Part shown: piece by piece, positions 25,207 through 36,628 of the stretch | Position numbering within the stretch: the stretch's first letter is position 1 | How the letters are laid out: each line of letters begins with the position of its first letter | Assembly: GCF_006715285.1 (NCBI RefSeq) | Contig: NZ_VFMX01000001.1 | Coordinates: 310,001-374,000, forward strand | Origin: Arthrobacter sp. SLBN-83 | GTDB lineage: Bacteria; Actinomycetota; Actinomycetes; Actinomycetales; Micrococcaceae | Direction of reading: 5' to 3' | Length of the DNA stretch: 64,000 nt | The notes under the pieces: generated by a model | What the model was told of the DNA's origin: nothing | What the model saw: the letters and a program-made list of their open reading frames with translations, nothing else | Databases searched by the model: none | Position numbers and translations under genes: made by a program

Positions 25207-25698
25207 ATGGCATCCCACTTCCACTCCATGGACGACGTCATCAATGAGCCCGAGCGCGTGCAGTTCGAGTTCTTCCTGGACGAGCACCGGGCAGCGCTCA
25301 ACGAGTGCCTGGACGGCCTGACCGAGGAGCAGGCCCGGCGCCGGCTGGTCCCCTCCCGCACCACGCTGCTGGGACTGGTGAAGCACGCAACCTTCGTGGA
25401 GCAGGTCTGGTTCGATGAGGCGTTCACCGGCCGCCCGCGCAGCGAGATCGGCATCCCGGCCACGCCGGACGAGTCGTTCATCCTGGCCGACGGCGACACC
25501 ATCGACTCGGTCCGGGCTGCCCACCGGGAAGCCTGCGCCGCCTCCCGGGCCGCAGCCGCCCCACTGAGCCTGGACGCGGTGGTGACCGGCAACCGGCGCG
25601 GGCCCGTCCCGCTCCGCTGGGTCTACCTGCACATGCTGCGCGAACTGGCCCAGCACTGCGGCCACGCGGACATCCTGCGGGAACAGATCCTGGCGTAG
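25207..25698 (+). CDS. DinB/DUF664 family protein
   Basis: 163 residues. FLDEHRAALNECLDGLTEEQARRRLVPSRTTLLGLVKHATFVEQVWFDEAF and the C-terminal YLHMLRELAQHCGHADILREQI give the three-histidine metal site (one H near 58, HxxxxxxHxxH-like near the end) of the DUF664 branch of DinB four-helix bundles. These are often mycothiol-dependent or damage-related hydrolases of unknown substrate. ATG 25207 follows AGGG by 7 bases. 41 bases after the channel gene. Confidence 0.87.
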   Translation: MASHFHSMDDVINEPERVQFEFFLDEHRAALNECLDGLTEEQARRRLVPSRTTLLGLVKHATFVEQVWFDEAFTGRPRSEIGIPATPDESFILADGDTIDSVRAAHREACAASRAAAAPLSLDAVVTGNRRGPVPLRWVYLHMLRELAQHCGHADILREQILA

Positions 25699-25724
25699 GA
25701 GGGTGCGGCCTGAGATGCGGCAGG

Positions 25725-26642
25725 CTACCGCCGCCTGTGCGGTGACCGGTGATGCGAACGGATGTGAATGGGCAGGAAACGGCGCGGGCCGGTCATCTCG
25801 CCCCGGCTAGTCAGTGCGACGGCGGCGACCAGCAGCCACATCGATGCAGCCTGGCCCCACGGATAGATCTGTTGGGGAATGCCAGGCGTCAGCGGGTTGA
25901 GGATGAACTGGAAGGCCGTCAGGCTCGCGTGCATCAGCGCTGCGACCAGGACGCTCCCCGTATGTTCGTAGACCCAGGCCATGAGCACCCGGTATGCCGT
26001 GAGTTGGCCGACGAACACCGAGACCACCCACAGCGACAGAAAGACCGCCAGCGGCACCCCGCCGTTGGTTCCGCCGCCGCCCCAGTAGTTCACGAAGAAA
26101 TGCCAGGCACCCCACAGCACGCCCACCAGCAGCCCGGTTAACAGAACGCTGTACTGCTGCCTGGCCCTGGGAATGGCGAACCCGGTCCAGCCGATCTCCT
26201 CAAGCAGCCCGACCACCAGCCCCAGCACCAGTCCCATGACCAGGGTCCCGATCCGGTCCGGCTCCGTGACAATCCGCGGAGCGTAATTGACGGAAGAAAG
26301 CCACAGCACCAGCACGGGCACGGCCAACGTCACCGGTGCCACCAGCAAGGCGAAAAGGTACCAGCGCCCATCGACCCGCCAGGTGAGCAGCCGGGCCCGG
26401 AGGTCCCGGTACCCTGACCGTCCCGAAACGACCCCGGTGAGAACCAGGCTGGCCACGGCTGGTCCCAGCAGCATGGCCGGCACCGTCACGGGAAGGGTGA
26501 GCTGGAACTGTTCCGGCGTGGGCGACAGTCCTCCCGTGACCGCCCACACGGCCAGCACAATGGCACCCCATGACAGGAAGAAGGTCACGCCGCAGTACCA
26601 CGGCAGCGGGTGCCTCCGCACCGATTCCGTAAGGGCATGCAT
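25725..26642 (-). CDS. CPBP-family intramembrane metalloprotease
   Basis: 305 residues with about eight helices. LVVGLLEEIGWTGFAIPR contains the EE...R motif 1, WGAWHFFVNYW the histidine motif 2 (H-x-x-x-N), and VAALMHASLTAFQFIL the third H. This is the Abi/CAAX-protease-like set, predicted to cut within membranes. GGGGAGG lies 5 bases before the start. It begins 17 bases after the LuxR gene, so the two form an operon and LuxR may regulate it. Confidence 0.85.
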   Translation of the reverse strand: MHALTESVRRHPLPWYCGVTFFLSWGAIVLAVWAVTGGLSPTPEQFQLTLPVTVPAMLLGPAVASLVLTGVVSGRSGYRDLRARLLTWRVDGRWYLFALLVAPVTLAVPVLVLWLSSVNYAPRIVTEPDRIGTLVMGLVLGLVVGLLEEIGWTGFAIPRARQQYSVLLTGLLVGVLWGAWHFFVNYWGGGGTNGGVPLAVFLSLWVVSVFVGQLTAYRVLMAWVYEHTGSVLVAALMHASLTAFQFILNPLTPGIPQQIYPWGQAASMWLLVAAVALTSRGEMTGPRRFLPIHIRSHHRSPHRRR

Positions 26643-26659
26643 GCGAACCTCCCCGCGTT

Positions 26660-27709
26660 TCAGGCCACGAGCCGGGCCACCAACTCCCCCCGGCTGCCGA
26701 CGCCGACCTTCTCGAAGACCGACTTCAGGTGGTCGTGCACGGTGTGCGGGGAAATGAACAGGTGCCGGGCGATCTCCGCGGTCGGGTTTCCGGACAGCAC
26801 CTCCAGGCAGACGTCCCGCTCGCGGGCGGTCACGCCATACGCCATCAGCAGCAAGCCGGCGAGCTCGTGCGTGGTGGCGGGCTCCACGGTGACCACCATC
26901 TGCTCCGGATCATCACCGGTGATCAGCCGGCTGGCCTGCAGCATCACCCAGTTGTTCCCGGCGTCGCGCATCCTGGCCCGCGCCGTGCCGGACACCGCGG
27001 CATGCGCCTGCGCCACCACGGCATAGAGCGTCTGGCTGAAGCGGCCGGGCGCGGCATCCTCCACCCCGGCGAGCCAGGATGCGGCGGCGGGCGTGGCCGC
27101 GCGCAAGTCACCGTGCAGACCGGCCAGGACAATAACGGGCCCGACGGCGGCTGGTCCCGTTGGGTGCGCCACGCGGACAACAGCCCGGGTCGCCGCAGCA
27201 AGGGTGGCGGTCACTGCACCGAGCAACTCCACCTCACGGTCCGTGAAGTCGCGGCCGCCCTCCCGGAAGATGCTGCCCACTCCCCAGCACGCCTCGTCCA
27301 CGCGGAAGGCGGCACGCAGCTCGTGCTCCAGGCCCAGCGGCTTAAGCAGGTCATTGATGCGGACGCTGCGGACCACGTCCCGGTGCGGCACATCCGAGAT
27401 CCTGGCAACGGGACGCGGGCGCCGCATCAGCTCGACGAACGTGTTGGGTTCCTGGCCCGTGTACTCGGACTGGGCAAACCGGAGGAAGTACTCCTCAAAC
27501 TGGCGCTCGCCCACAGGCCACGGCTGCCAGTTGGTAATGGTGGTCATCGCCATCGAGTCGGGGTCGACGCCGGCCCAGCACCCCTGCTCGAACGGCACCT
27601 CCCGCTGCACGACGGCGAGCGCCGCGGTGTACAGGTCTGCCAGGTCCACCCCACCGGCGGCCATGGCGGCGATGTCCCGCCGGGCACGCTCCGCGCGCTC
27701 CTCCCACAT
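26660..27709 (-). CDS. LuxR-family (GAF-like sensor) transcriptional regulator
   Basis: 349 residues. The C-terminus holds the LuxR HTH: YGVTARERDVCLEVLSGNPTAEIARHLFISPHTVHDHLKSVFEKVGVGSRGELVARLV (about 288-349). The N-terminal 270 residues look like a ligand or PAS/GAF sensor (EVPFEQGCWAGVDP, ACWGVGSIFREGGRDFTDREVELLGAV). ATG 27709 is used because the frame upstream lacks family features; GGAGGT abuts it with almost no spacing, so ATG 27664 remains possible. First gene of the LuxR-CPBP pair; divergent from a shortened SnoaL gene. Confidence 0.85.
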   Translation of the reverse strand: MWEERAERARRDIAAMAAGGVDLADLYTAALAVVQREVPFEQGCWAGVDPDSMAMTTITNWQPWPVGERQFEEYFLRFAQSEYTGQEPNTFVELMRRPRPVARISDVPHRDVVRSVRINDLLKPLGLEHELRAAFRVDEACWGVGSIFREGGRDFTDREVELLGAVTATLAAATRAVVRVAHPTGPAAVGPVIVLAGLHGDLRAATPAAASWLAGVEDAAPGRFSQTLYAVVAQAHAAVSGTARARMRDAGNNWVMLQASRLITGDDPEQMVVTVEPATTHELAGLLLMAYGVTARERDVCLEVLSGNPTAEIARHLFISPHTVHDHLKSVFEKVGVGSRGELVARLVA

Positions 27710-27878
27710 ACCTCCAGTATCGTCCCGGCCGGCAGTCCGGCAATCCCCTAATTTGGGGGTTTCCCCAGCACCCCGAAACCCCCGGGAAGGGGATCGCAGC
27801 GGCGCCTGCCGCCGTCGTACTTTTCCTCCATGAACGCCGTGCGCAACCGCACGGCGACTGACAAGGTGGGAGGCTCCA

Positions 27879-28151
27879 ATGGGACAGGCAAGCGACGTCA
27901 TGGACCGGCTGATGGCTGCCATGGCGGCAAAGGACAGGGAGGCCCTGGCGGGCTTCGTGGCGGGCACGAACACCGGGCAGCTGGGCCTGCCCACCGGCGG
28001 GATCCTGCCGCCCACCGGGAAGCAGGTGCGGGTCCGGAGCTGCGATGTGGCCCGGGTGGAGGCAGGCGTGATCACCACGCACCACGCTTACTTCGACCAG
28101 ATGGAACTCCTGGGACAGCTGGGGCTGCTCCCCGAACTGTCCACTCAGTGA
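27879..28151 (+). CDS. SnoaL-like protein with internal deletion
   Basis: 90 residues, ATG 27879 with GGGAGG 7 bases before it. The N-terminus MDRLMAAMAAKDREALAGF and the C-terminus TGKQVRVRSCDVARVEAGVITTHHAYFDQMELLGQLGLLPE match the two ends of SnoaL-type ester cyclases, but the roughly 60 central residues with the second strand pair and active-site aspartates are missing, joining at about FVAGTNTG. The reading frame stays open across the junction. It is probably an inactive relic or a minimal ligand-binding version. Divergent from luxR. Confidence 0.7.
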   Translation: MGQASDVMDRLMAAMAAKDREALAGFVAGTNTGQLGLPTGGILPPTGKQVRVRSCDVARVEAGVITTHHAYFDQMELLGQLGLLPELSTQ

Positions 28152-28228
28152 GGACCAAGCAGCAAGGGCGGCCCCGTCACGGCCTTTCGGCTGTGGCGGA
28201 ACCGCCCCTGGAACCCTGCGGTTACCGG

Positions 28229-30655
<2,427 letters not shown>

Positions 30656-30800
30656 GTTTACTGCTCCTTTGCAGAGGGTGGCGTAGGCATGGCCGGCCGC
30701 TCACGGTAGTGCCGGCCGGAAGGAAAACCCAGCTAACAGTTTCAGGTCTGCAGCGGACTTTCCACATCATGTGGGCTACGCCACGTTTGTGAAATTGGGG

Positions 30801-31634
30801 CTAATGCTTGAGGTTCATCCGCTGCAGGATGGTGGCCGCCATCTCCTCCACGGAGACGGTGGCCGAGTTCAGGTACGGGATCCGGTGCGATACATACAGC
30901 TGCTCGGCGCTGCGCAGCTCAAACCCACACTGCCGCAGGGACGCATACGGCGAGCTGGGACGCCGTTCGGTGCGGATCTGGCTCAGCCGCAGCGGGTTGG
31001 AGGACAGGCCGAAACACTTCGACACGAAAGGCCGCAGCGGCTTGGGCAGCCCGTCCCGCTGGAAGTCCTCATCCACCAAGGGGAAGTTCGCCGCGAAGAT
31101 GCCGTGCTGCAGGGCCAGGTACATGGTGGTGGGCGTCTTGCCGCACCGCGAGGGGGCCACCAGGATGACCTGGGCCTTTTCCAGCGCACGCAGGCTCTGG
31201 CCGTCGTCGTGCTCCATGGCGTACTCCACCGCCGCCATCCGGGACTGGTAGCGCGCGGCGTTCCCCAGCCCGTGCGCCCTGCCCGGTTCGCCGCTGGCCG
31301 GGGTGCCCAGTGCCTTCTCCAGGACTCCCACGTGCGTCCCGATCAGGTCCACCATGGCACCCTTGCAGCCGGCCAGGATCTGCCGGATCTCGCTGCTCAC
31401 CGCGGTGGAAAAGACCAGCGGCTGCGGCCCGGTGGCGGCCAGGTTGTCGATGGTCCGCACCACGGACCGCGCCTGTTCCTCGGTGATGATGAAGGGAATG
31501 GTGACGCGGTCGAAGTTGTCCACCGGGAACTGGGTCAGCAGCGTATTGCCCAGCGTTTCCGCGGTGATGCCGGTGCTGTCCGACAGGAAGTAGACAGGCC
31601 GCAGGGCAGCAGTGGTTAGAGCATCATTGGTCAT
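30801..31634 (-). CDS. ppsR: PEP synthase regulatory kinase/pyrophosphorylase
   Basis: 277 residues. VYFLSDSTGITAETLGNTLLTQF opens the DUF299/PSRP fold and VAPSRCGKTPTTMYLA is its P-loop. The bifunctional protein inactivates PpsA by ADP-dependent phosphorylation of a threonine next to the catalytic histidine and reactivates it by phosphate-dependent removal. The target is next to it on the same strand (ppsA starts 145 bases on), which supports the assignment. ATG 31634; 9 bases upstream of it ends lutC. Confidence 0.93.
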   Translation of the reverse strand: MTNDALTTAALRPVYFLSDSTGITAETLGNTLLTQFPVDNFDRVTIPFIITEEQARSVVRTIDNLAATGPQPLVFSTAVSSEIRQILAGCKGAMVDLIGTHVGVLEKALGTPASGEPGRAHGLGNAARYQSRMAAVEYAMEHDDGQSLRALEKAQVILVAPSRCGKTPTTMYLALQHGIFAANFPLVDEDFQRDGLPKPLRPFVSKCFGLSSNPLRLSQIRTERRPSSPYASLRQCGFELRSAEQLYVSHRIPYLNSATVSVEEMAATILQRMNLKH

Positions 31635-31643
31635 GGCAGAACT

Positions 31644-32282
31644 TTAGCGGGCAATGATGACGTCAAGCCTCCGCGGGCCGTGCACCCCCTCCACGCGCTC
31701 AAGCTCGATGTCGCTGGTGGCACTCGGTCCGCTGATCATGGTGATGGGCCGGGTCCCGTCGATCCGGCGCAGCGCCTCGGGCAGGATGCCGGCGATGTCC
31801 GCGGCCTTGACCACGCAAATGTGGTGGTCAGGGACCAGGCTGATGGCGCGGCGGCCCTGGCTGGCGCTGCCGTCCAAAATGATGGTTCCCGTCTCGGCCA
31901 CGGCCACGGCGCTGCCGGTCACCACGGCGTCGGTCCCGTCCAGGTCGGTGACGCTGAGCGGTTCCGCCGGGGAGTCCACGCGGCGCCGGGCCCCGCCGGT
32001 GCCGGCGTCGTCCATCCCTGCCAGCCAGCCGCCGTCGAGCCCTTCGGGGACCACGTAGCTGCGCGCCCCCTCAAGGAGCGACGCAACCGTGGCGGGCACC
32101 TCGGCCTCGGCTACCACGGCCACCTGCGCCTTGTAGTCCACCAGCCGGTCCACCAGGAGTTCGATCAGCTTTTCTGTTTCCATCCCGGACTCGGAACGGT
32201 ACTCCCTGGGGATCTGCGGCGCCTCTGGGCTGTCCTGCAGTGCTGTGCGGATCCGCGAGAGGATGTCTTCGCGTGCGGTCAT
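31644..32282 (-). CDS. lutC: Lactate utilisation protein C (LUD domain)
   Basis: 212 residues. LUD-domain signature: DAVVTGSAVAVAETGTIILDGS and ISLVPDHHICVVKAADIAGILPEAL, ending in TMISGPSATSDIELERVEGVHGPRRLDVII. LutC is the third member of the cytoplasmic LutABC iron-sulfur complex that oxidises L-lactate to pyruvate. Its ATG overlaps the lutB stop by four bases (32279-32282), so translation is coupled. Order lutA-lutB-lutC as in Bacillus. Confidence 0.94.
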   Translation of the reverse strand: MTAREDILSRIRTALQDSPEAPQIPREYRSESGMETEKLIELLVDRLVDYKAQVAVVAEAEVPATVASLLEGARSYVVPEGLDGGWLAGMDDAGTGGARRRVDSPAEPLSVTDLDGTDAVVTGSAVAVAETGTIILDGSASQGRRAISLVPDHHICVVKAADIAGILPEALRRIDGTRPITMISGPSATSDIELERVEGVHGPRRLDVIIAR

Positions 32283-33805
32283 TGCTGGGTTTCCTTATCG
32301 TCTCGAGACGGCGCGGCTTGCGACGGCGCGGCGGACTTGTGCTCCTTGGCCCACCAGTCCCGGAAGGACTGGGTGGGGGGCGCCGGGATGTCGCGGCTCT
32401 GCGTCCAGCCGCCGGCGATGCCGGGCAGCTTCTTGATCTTCTTGTCCCGTCCGGCGGCCAGGCGGCCCAGCGGCAGTCCCTTCTCCACCAGGCCGAGGTG
32501 CTTGCCGGAAGACAGTGCCCAGGACGCGGCTTTCATGCCCACGTCCATCTGGCTGGGAACCTTCCTGGTCCCGCGCTTGCTGTCCACGTCCACGCTGCGA
32601 AGGTGCACCAGGATGTCCGGGATGTTGATCTTCACCGGGCAGGCGTCGTAGCAGGCCCCGCACAGGGACGAGGCGTAGGGCAGGGAGCTGTTTTCCTCCG
32701 CCTCGATGCCGGTCAGCAGCGGAGAAAGGATCGCGCCGATGGGGCCCGGGTAGGTGGAGCCGTAGGCATGCCCGCCGGTCCGCTCGTACACGGGGCAGAC
32801 GTTCATGCAGGCGCTGCAGCGGATGCAGTGCAGGGCGGAGCGGCCCATTTCATCCGCGAGCGCGGCGCTGCGGCCGTTGTCCAGGAGTACCAGGTGCACG
32901 TTCTGCGGGCCGTCACCCTCGGTGACGCCGGTCCACAGTGAGGTGTACGGGTTCATCCGCTCCCCCGTGGAGGAACGCGGGAGCAGCTGCATGAACACTT
33001 CAAGGTCCTGCCAGGTGGGCAGCAGCTTCTCGATGCCCATTACGGTGATCAGGGTTTCCGGCAGGGTGAGGCACATGCGGCCGTTGCCTTCGGATTCGAC
33101 GACGGCCAGGGTGCCGGAGTCCGCAAGGGCGAAGTTGGCCCCGGACACGGCAACCTTGGCGGTGAGGAACTTGCGGCGCAGGTGCTCGCGGGCCGCCATG
33201 GCCAGGACGGGAGGCTCGTTGGTGAGTGCCGGATCGGCGCCGGGCATTTCGCGGAGGAAGATGTCCCGGATTTCGGTGCGGTTCTTATGGATGGCCGGAA
33301 CCAGGATATGGCTGGGCTTGTCGTGGTCCAGCTGGACGATGAGCTCGGCGAGGTCCGTTTCGAAGGCCTCGATTCCCTGCTCCTCGAGGTACTCGTTAAG
33401 CCCGATCTCCTGCGTGGCCATGGACTTGACCTTGACCACCTCGGTTTCGCCGGTCTCCCGGACCAGCCCGGCCACGATTTCGTTGGCCTCCCTGGCGTCG
33501 CGGGCCCAGTGGATCACGCCGCCGCGTGCGGTGAAGTTCTTCTCGAATTCCTCCAGCAGGTCGGGCAGCCTGGCCATCACCGACTCCTTGATGGCGGAGC
33601 CGGCATCGCGCAGCTGCTCCCAGTCGGGCAGTTCGGAGACCACGGCCTGGCGCTTGTCGCGGATGGTGTGCGTGGCGTGGCCCAGGTTGGCCCGCAGCTG
33701 GGCGTTGCCCAGTTCGCGGTGGGCCGCCTTGGGAAACGACTCGCCCGCGAACAGGTTGCCGGAGCCGAAGGCCGGAAGTGCGGGCATGCCCAAGAAGGTG
33801 GTCAT
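32279..33805 (-). CDS. lutB: Lactate utilisation protein B (Fe-S, LUD domain)
   Basis: 508 residues. N-terminal LUD domain (GDGPQNVHLVLLDNGRSAALADEMG ends it) then two ferredoxin-like clusters: CIRCSACMNVCPVYERTGGH (Cys327-337) and SLCGACYDACPVKINIPDIL (Cys382-392). LutB passes electrons within LutABC. The frame is open beyond the start, but ATG 33805 is chosen since it overlaps the lutA stop (ATGA) and MTTFLGMPALPAFG opens the family. C-terminal about 25 residues are low-complexity. Confidence 0.94.
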   Translation of the reverse strand: MTTFLGMPALPAFGSGNLFAGESFPKAAHRELGNAQLRANLGHATHTIRDKRQAVVSELPDWEQLRDAGSAIKESVMARLPDLLEEFEKNFTARGGVIHWARDAREANEIVAGLVRETGETEVVKVKSMATQEIGLNEYLEEQGIEAFETDLAELIVQLDHDKPSHILVPAIHKNRTEIRDIFLREMPGADPALTNEPPVLAMAAREHLRRKFLTAKVAVSGANFALADSGTLAVVESEGNGRMCLTLPETLITVMGIEKLLPTWQDLEVFMQLLPRSSTGERMNPYTSLWTGVTEGDGPQNVHLVLLDNGRSAALADEMGRSALHCIRCSACMNVCPVYERTGGHAYGSTYPGPIGAILSPLLTGIEAEENSSLPYASSLCGACYDACPVKINIPDILVHLRSVDVDSKRGTRKVPSQMDVGMKAASWALSSGKHLGLVEKGLPLGRLAAGRDKKIKKLPGIAGGWTQSRDIPAPPTQSFRDWWAKEHKSAAPSQAAPSRDDKETQQ

Positions 33806-34605
33806 CGGAGGGCCTTTCCGGTAGAGACGCGGACTTCGCCGGTGACGGACGCCGGTTCTTCCATGGTGCTGGCGAGGATTTCGGCCAGGTGGAGGGTGGT
33901 GGTGGAGCTGCCCTGGCGGGACAGGCCGCCGCCGATGTGCATGAGGCAGGAGGCGTCCCCGCCGGTGCAGAGTTCGGCGCCGGTGGCCTCGACGTTGGCC
34001 GCCTTGTCCTGGAGCATGGCCGAGGAAACGTCGGCGTTCTTCATGGAGAACGTGCCGCCGAAGCCGCAGCACTGGTCCGCCTCGGGCAGGTCTGCGATGT
34101 CAATCCCCTGCACGGTCCGCAGCAAACGGGACTGCCTGTCCCCGAGCCGCAGCAGGCGCATGCCGTGGCAGCTGGGGTGGTAGGTGACCCGGTGCGGGAA
34201 GTAGGAGCCCAGCTGGGCGCCGGCATCGGTCACGCCCAGCACGTCCACCAGCAGTTCGGACAGTTCATAGGTTTTGGCTCCGACGGCGGTGGCGCGGGCT
34301 TCGAGCGCGGCATCGCCGCAGGAGCGGGCCACCATGGGGTGCTGGTGCTTGACCGAGGCAACGCAGGAACCGGACGGGGCAACGGCGACGTCGTAATCCG
34401 CGGTGTCGAAGGCGGCCACGTGGTTGGCCACCACGGGCACGGCTTCCTTGAGGTAGCCGCTGTTGACGTGCATCTGGCCGCAGCAGGCCTGGCCCTCGGG
34501 GAACACCACTTCGTGTCCCAGGCGCTCCAAAATCCTGACGGTGGCCTTCGCCGTGGCCGGGTACATCGCATCCACGATGCAGGTGGCGAACAAGGCAATT
34601 CTCAT
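33802..34605 (-). CDS. lutA: Lactate utilisation protein A (CCG-domain Fe-S)
   Basis: 267 residues. Two CCG cysteine-rich domains: EVVFPEGQACCGQMHVNSGY and YHPSCHGMRLLRLG plus EADQCCGFGGTFSMKN. These bind the active-site cluster of the LutABC L-lactate oxidase. It is the first gene of the operon. TGGTCTGACCA at 34640-34650 lies 35 bases upstream, a position that would block RNA polymerase, giving control by the LldR-type regulator at 36629. Confidence 0.94.
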   Translation of the reverse strand: MRIALFATCIVDAMYPATAKATVRILERLGHEVVFPEGQACCGQMHVNSGYLKEAVPVVANHVAAFDTADYDVAVAPSGSCVASVKHQHPMVARSCGDAALEARATAVGAKTYELSELLVDVLGVTDAGAQLGSYFPHRVTYHPSCHGMRLLRLGDRQSRLLRTVQGIDIADLPEADQCCGFGGTFSMKNADVSSAMLQDKAANVEATGAELCTGGDASCLMHIGGGLSRQGSSTTTLHLAEILASTMEEPASVTGEVRVSTGKALR

Positions 34606-34639
34606 GGCGGCCTTCCGGGAATGGGGGATGAGTACCGTA

Positions 34640-34650
34640 TGGTCTGACCA
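34640..34650. promoter_or_regulatory. FadR/LldR-type operator in front of lutA
   Basis: TGGTCTGACCA fits the FadR-family consensus TNGTNNNACNA and is a perfect palindrome around its centre. It sits 35 bases before lutA. A further half-like TAGACCACGT sits close by. Confidence 0.8.
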
Positions 34651-34739
34651 CAGTAGACCACGTGACCCCAGCCACTTACAAGCCCGGCCTGGATGGTGAA
34701 GCGGCTCACAGGCCAGAGAAATTGTGGGCTACACTTCCG

Positions 34740-34764
34740 TGGTCGGACCATTGTGGTCTGACCA
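34740..34764. promoter_or_regulatory. Tandem FadR/LldR-type operators in front of the lactate permease
   Basis: TGGTCGGACCA (34740-34750) and TGGTCTGACCA (34754-34764) both fit TNGTNNNACNA; their centres are 14 bases apart. They precede the permease start by 37 bases. With 34640 they make three sites for one repressor controlling both divergent lactate operons. Confidence 0.85.
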
Positions 34765-34800
34765 AACACAACCCCAACACCCTCAATGTGGAGGAACTCT

Positions 34801-36546
34801 GTGGACCACTTCACCCCCAGCACTGACCCGGTGCTGAACAGCGTCGCCTGGTCGGCCATCGTCGCCTTGCTGCCGCTGCTGACCTTCTTTCTCCTGCTCG
34901 CCGTCGCCAAGACCAAAGCCCATGTGGCCGGCGGGTTTGCCCTGCTGGTGGCTTTGGTCGTAGGCATCCTGGCGTTCAAGATGCCGGCCGGCCTGGCGCT
35001 CCTGTCCGCAACCCAGGGCGGCGTGTTCGGCGCCTTCCCCGTGCTCTGGATCGTGGTCATGGCCGTCTGGCTGTACCAGGTGACGGTGCTCAGCGGCCGC
35101 TTTGAAGATCTCCGCCGGGTCTTCGACGTCATCGGCGGCGGCGACGTCCGCCTGCAGGGTGTCCTCATCGCCTTCTGCTTCGGCGGCCTGCTCGAAGCCC
35201 TTGCCGGTTTCGGCGCGCCGGTTGCCATTACCGCCACCATGCTGCTGGCCCTCGGCCTTCCTCCACTGCGCGCCGCCGCCGCCGTCCTGGTGGCCAACAC
35301 CGCTCCGGTCGCCTTCGGCGCCATGGCCATCCCGATCACTACCGCCGCCGGACTCACCGGCCTGCACGCCACGGACATCGGCGCCATGGTGGGCCGCCAG
35401 GCACCCCTGCTGGCAACCTTCGTCCCGCTGATCCTGCTCTTCATCCTGGACGGCCGCAAAGGCCTGAAGGACTGCTGGCCTGCCGCTTTGGTGGTGGGAT
35501 TCTCCTTCGCCGCAGCGCAGTTCCTCTGCTCCAACTTCTTCTCGTACGAACTCACCGACATCATGGCTTCACTGGTGGGCCTGGGCGCTGCAGTCCTGTT
35601 CTTCCGGATGTGGAAGCCCCGGGGCACCGCAGCAGCGCGCGACCGGCTGGGCGTGGCCACGGAGGCCGTTGCCGCCGCCGGAACGCCGGGCAACCACGGT
35701 ACTCGAAGCGCCGGCCCGGGCAGCGTGGCCACCATGGAGGCTGCCGACGGCGACCGCCTCACCCCTGCACGCACCTGGCTCGCGCTGTTTCCCTACTTCC
35801 TGGTCATTGTGGTGTTCGGCATCGCCAAACTCTGGAAGCTCGGCGTCGACCTTCCCGCCGCCCTCGCCGCCACGGACGTCAAAGTCCCGTGGCCAATCCT
35901 CCACGACGCCCTGGTGGGCGCCGACGGCAAGCCACTGTCCTCCACGGTCTACGTCTTCCAGTGGCTCTCCAGCCCCGGCACGCTCCTGCTGATCACCGGC
36001 CTGATTGTGGCGGTTGTCTACGCCCGCTTTGATGACCGCGGCCGCTTCCCCATGACCGTGGGCAACGCCGTGGCCGAAATCGGGCGGACCATCTTCAAGA
36101 TGCGCTGGGCGGGCCTCACCATCATTACCGTGCTTGCCCTTGCCTACGTCATGAACAACTCCGGCCAGACGGTCTCGATCGGCGTGTGGCTGGCCGGCAC
36201 CGGAAGTTTCTTCGCATTCCTCTCCCCCGTCCTCGGCTGGCTGGGCACGGCCGTGACCGGTTCGGACACCTCGGCGAACGCACTCTTTGCCAAGCTGCAG
36301 CAGACCGCGGGCGTGAATGCGGGAATCGACCCCAACCTGCTGGTGGCCGGCAACACGGCCGGCGGCGTGGTGGGCAAACTCATCAGCCCGCAAAACCTCG
36401 CCATCGCCGCCACCGCCGTCAACCTTGACGGCCAGGAGTCGGTCCTTCTGCGTAAGGTAGTCGGATGGAGCGTGGGGTTGCTTCTGGTGCTGTGCACCAT
36501 CGTCTACCTGCAGTCCACCCCAGTCCTGGGCTGGATGCTCCCCTAG
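34801..36546 (+). CDS. lldP: L-lactate permease
   Basis: 581 residues from GTG 34801. LctP-family carrier with about 14 helices: GGVFGAFPVLWIVVMAVWLYQ, FGGLLEALAGFGAPVAITATML (the family's highly conserved AGFG region) and the late TGSDTSANALFAKLQ and NTAGGVVGKLISPQNLAIA. It imports L-lactate (and glycolate) with protons. GGAGG at 34790 lies 6 bases before GTG; the upstream ATG at 34786 would place the ribosome site inside the gene and is rejected. A hydrophilic insertion around residues 270-320 is longer than in E. coli LldP. Terminator at 36581. Confidence 0.93.
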   Translation: MDHFTPSTDPVLNSVAWSAIVALLPLLTFFLLLAVAKTKAHVAGGFALLVALVVGILAFKMPAGLALLSATQGGVFGAFPVLWIVVMAVWLYQVTVLSGRFEDLRRVFDVIGGGDVRLQGVLIAFCFGGLLEALAGFGAPVAITATMLLALGLPPLRAAAAVLVANTAPVAFGAMAIPITTAAGLTGLHATDIGAMVGRQAPLLATFVPLILLFILDGRKGLKDCWPAALVVGFSFAAAQFLCSNFFSYELTDIMASLVGLGAAVLFFRMWKPRGTAAARDRLGVATEAVAAAGTPGNHGTRSAGPGSVATMEAADGDRLTPARTWLALFPYFLVIVVFGIAKLWKLGVDLPAALAATDVKVPWPILHDALVGADGKPLSSTVYVFQWLSSPGTLLLITGLIVAVVYARFDDRGRFPMTVGNAVAEIGRTIFKMRWAGLTIITVLALAYVMNNSGQTVSIGVWLAGTGSFFAFLSPVLGWLGTAVTGSDTSANALFAKLQQTAGVNAGIDPNLLVAGNTAGGVVGKLISPQNLAIAATAVNLDGQESVLLRKVVGWSVGLLLVLCTIVYLQSTPVLGWMLP

Positions 36547-36580
36547 CCCACTGCCCGCGGTCCACTAACCGCGAAAAACC

Positions 36581-36608
36581 GGAGTGCGGGTCCCCCGGCC
36601 CGCACTCC
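36581..36608 (+). terminator. Hairpin terminator after lldP
   Basis: GGAGTGCGGG and CCCGCACTCC, perfect 10-base stem, loop TCCCCCGG. It ends 20 bases before the regulator start, so it may instead attenuate lldR expression. Confidence 0.6.
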
Positions 36609-36628
36609 CCCACCCCGGAGGATCGCCC

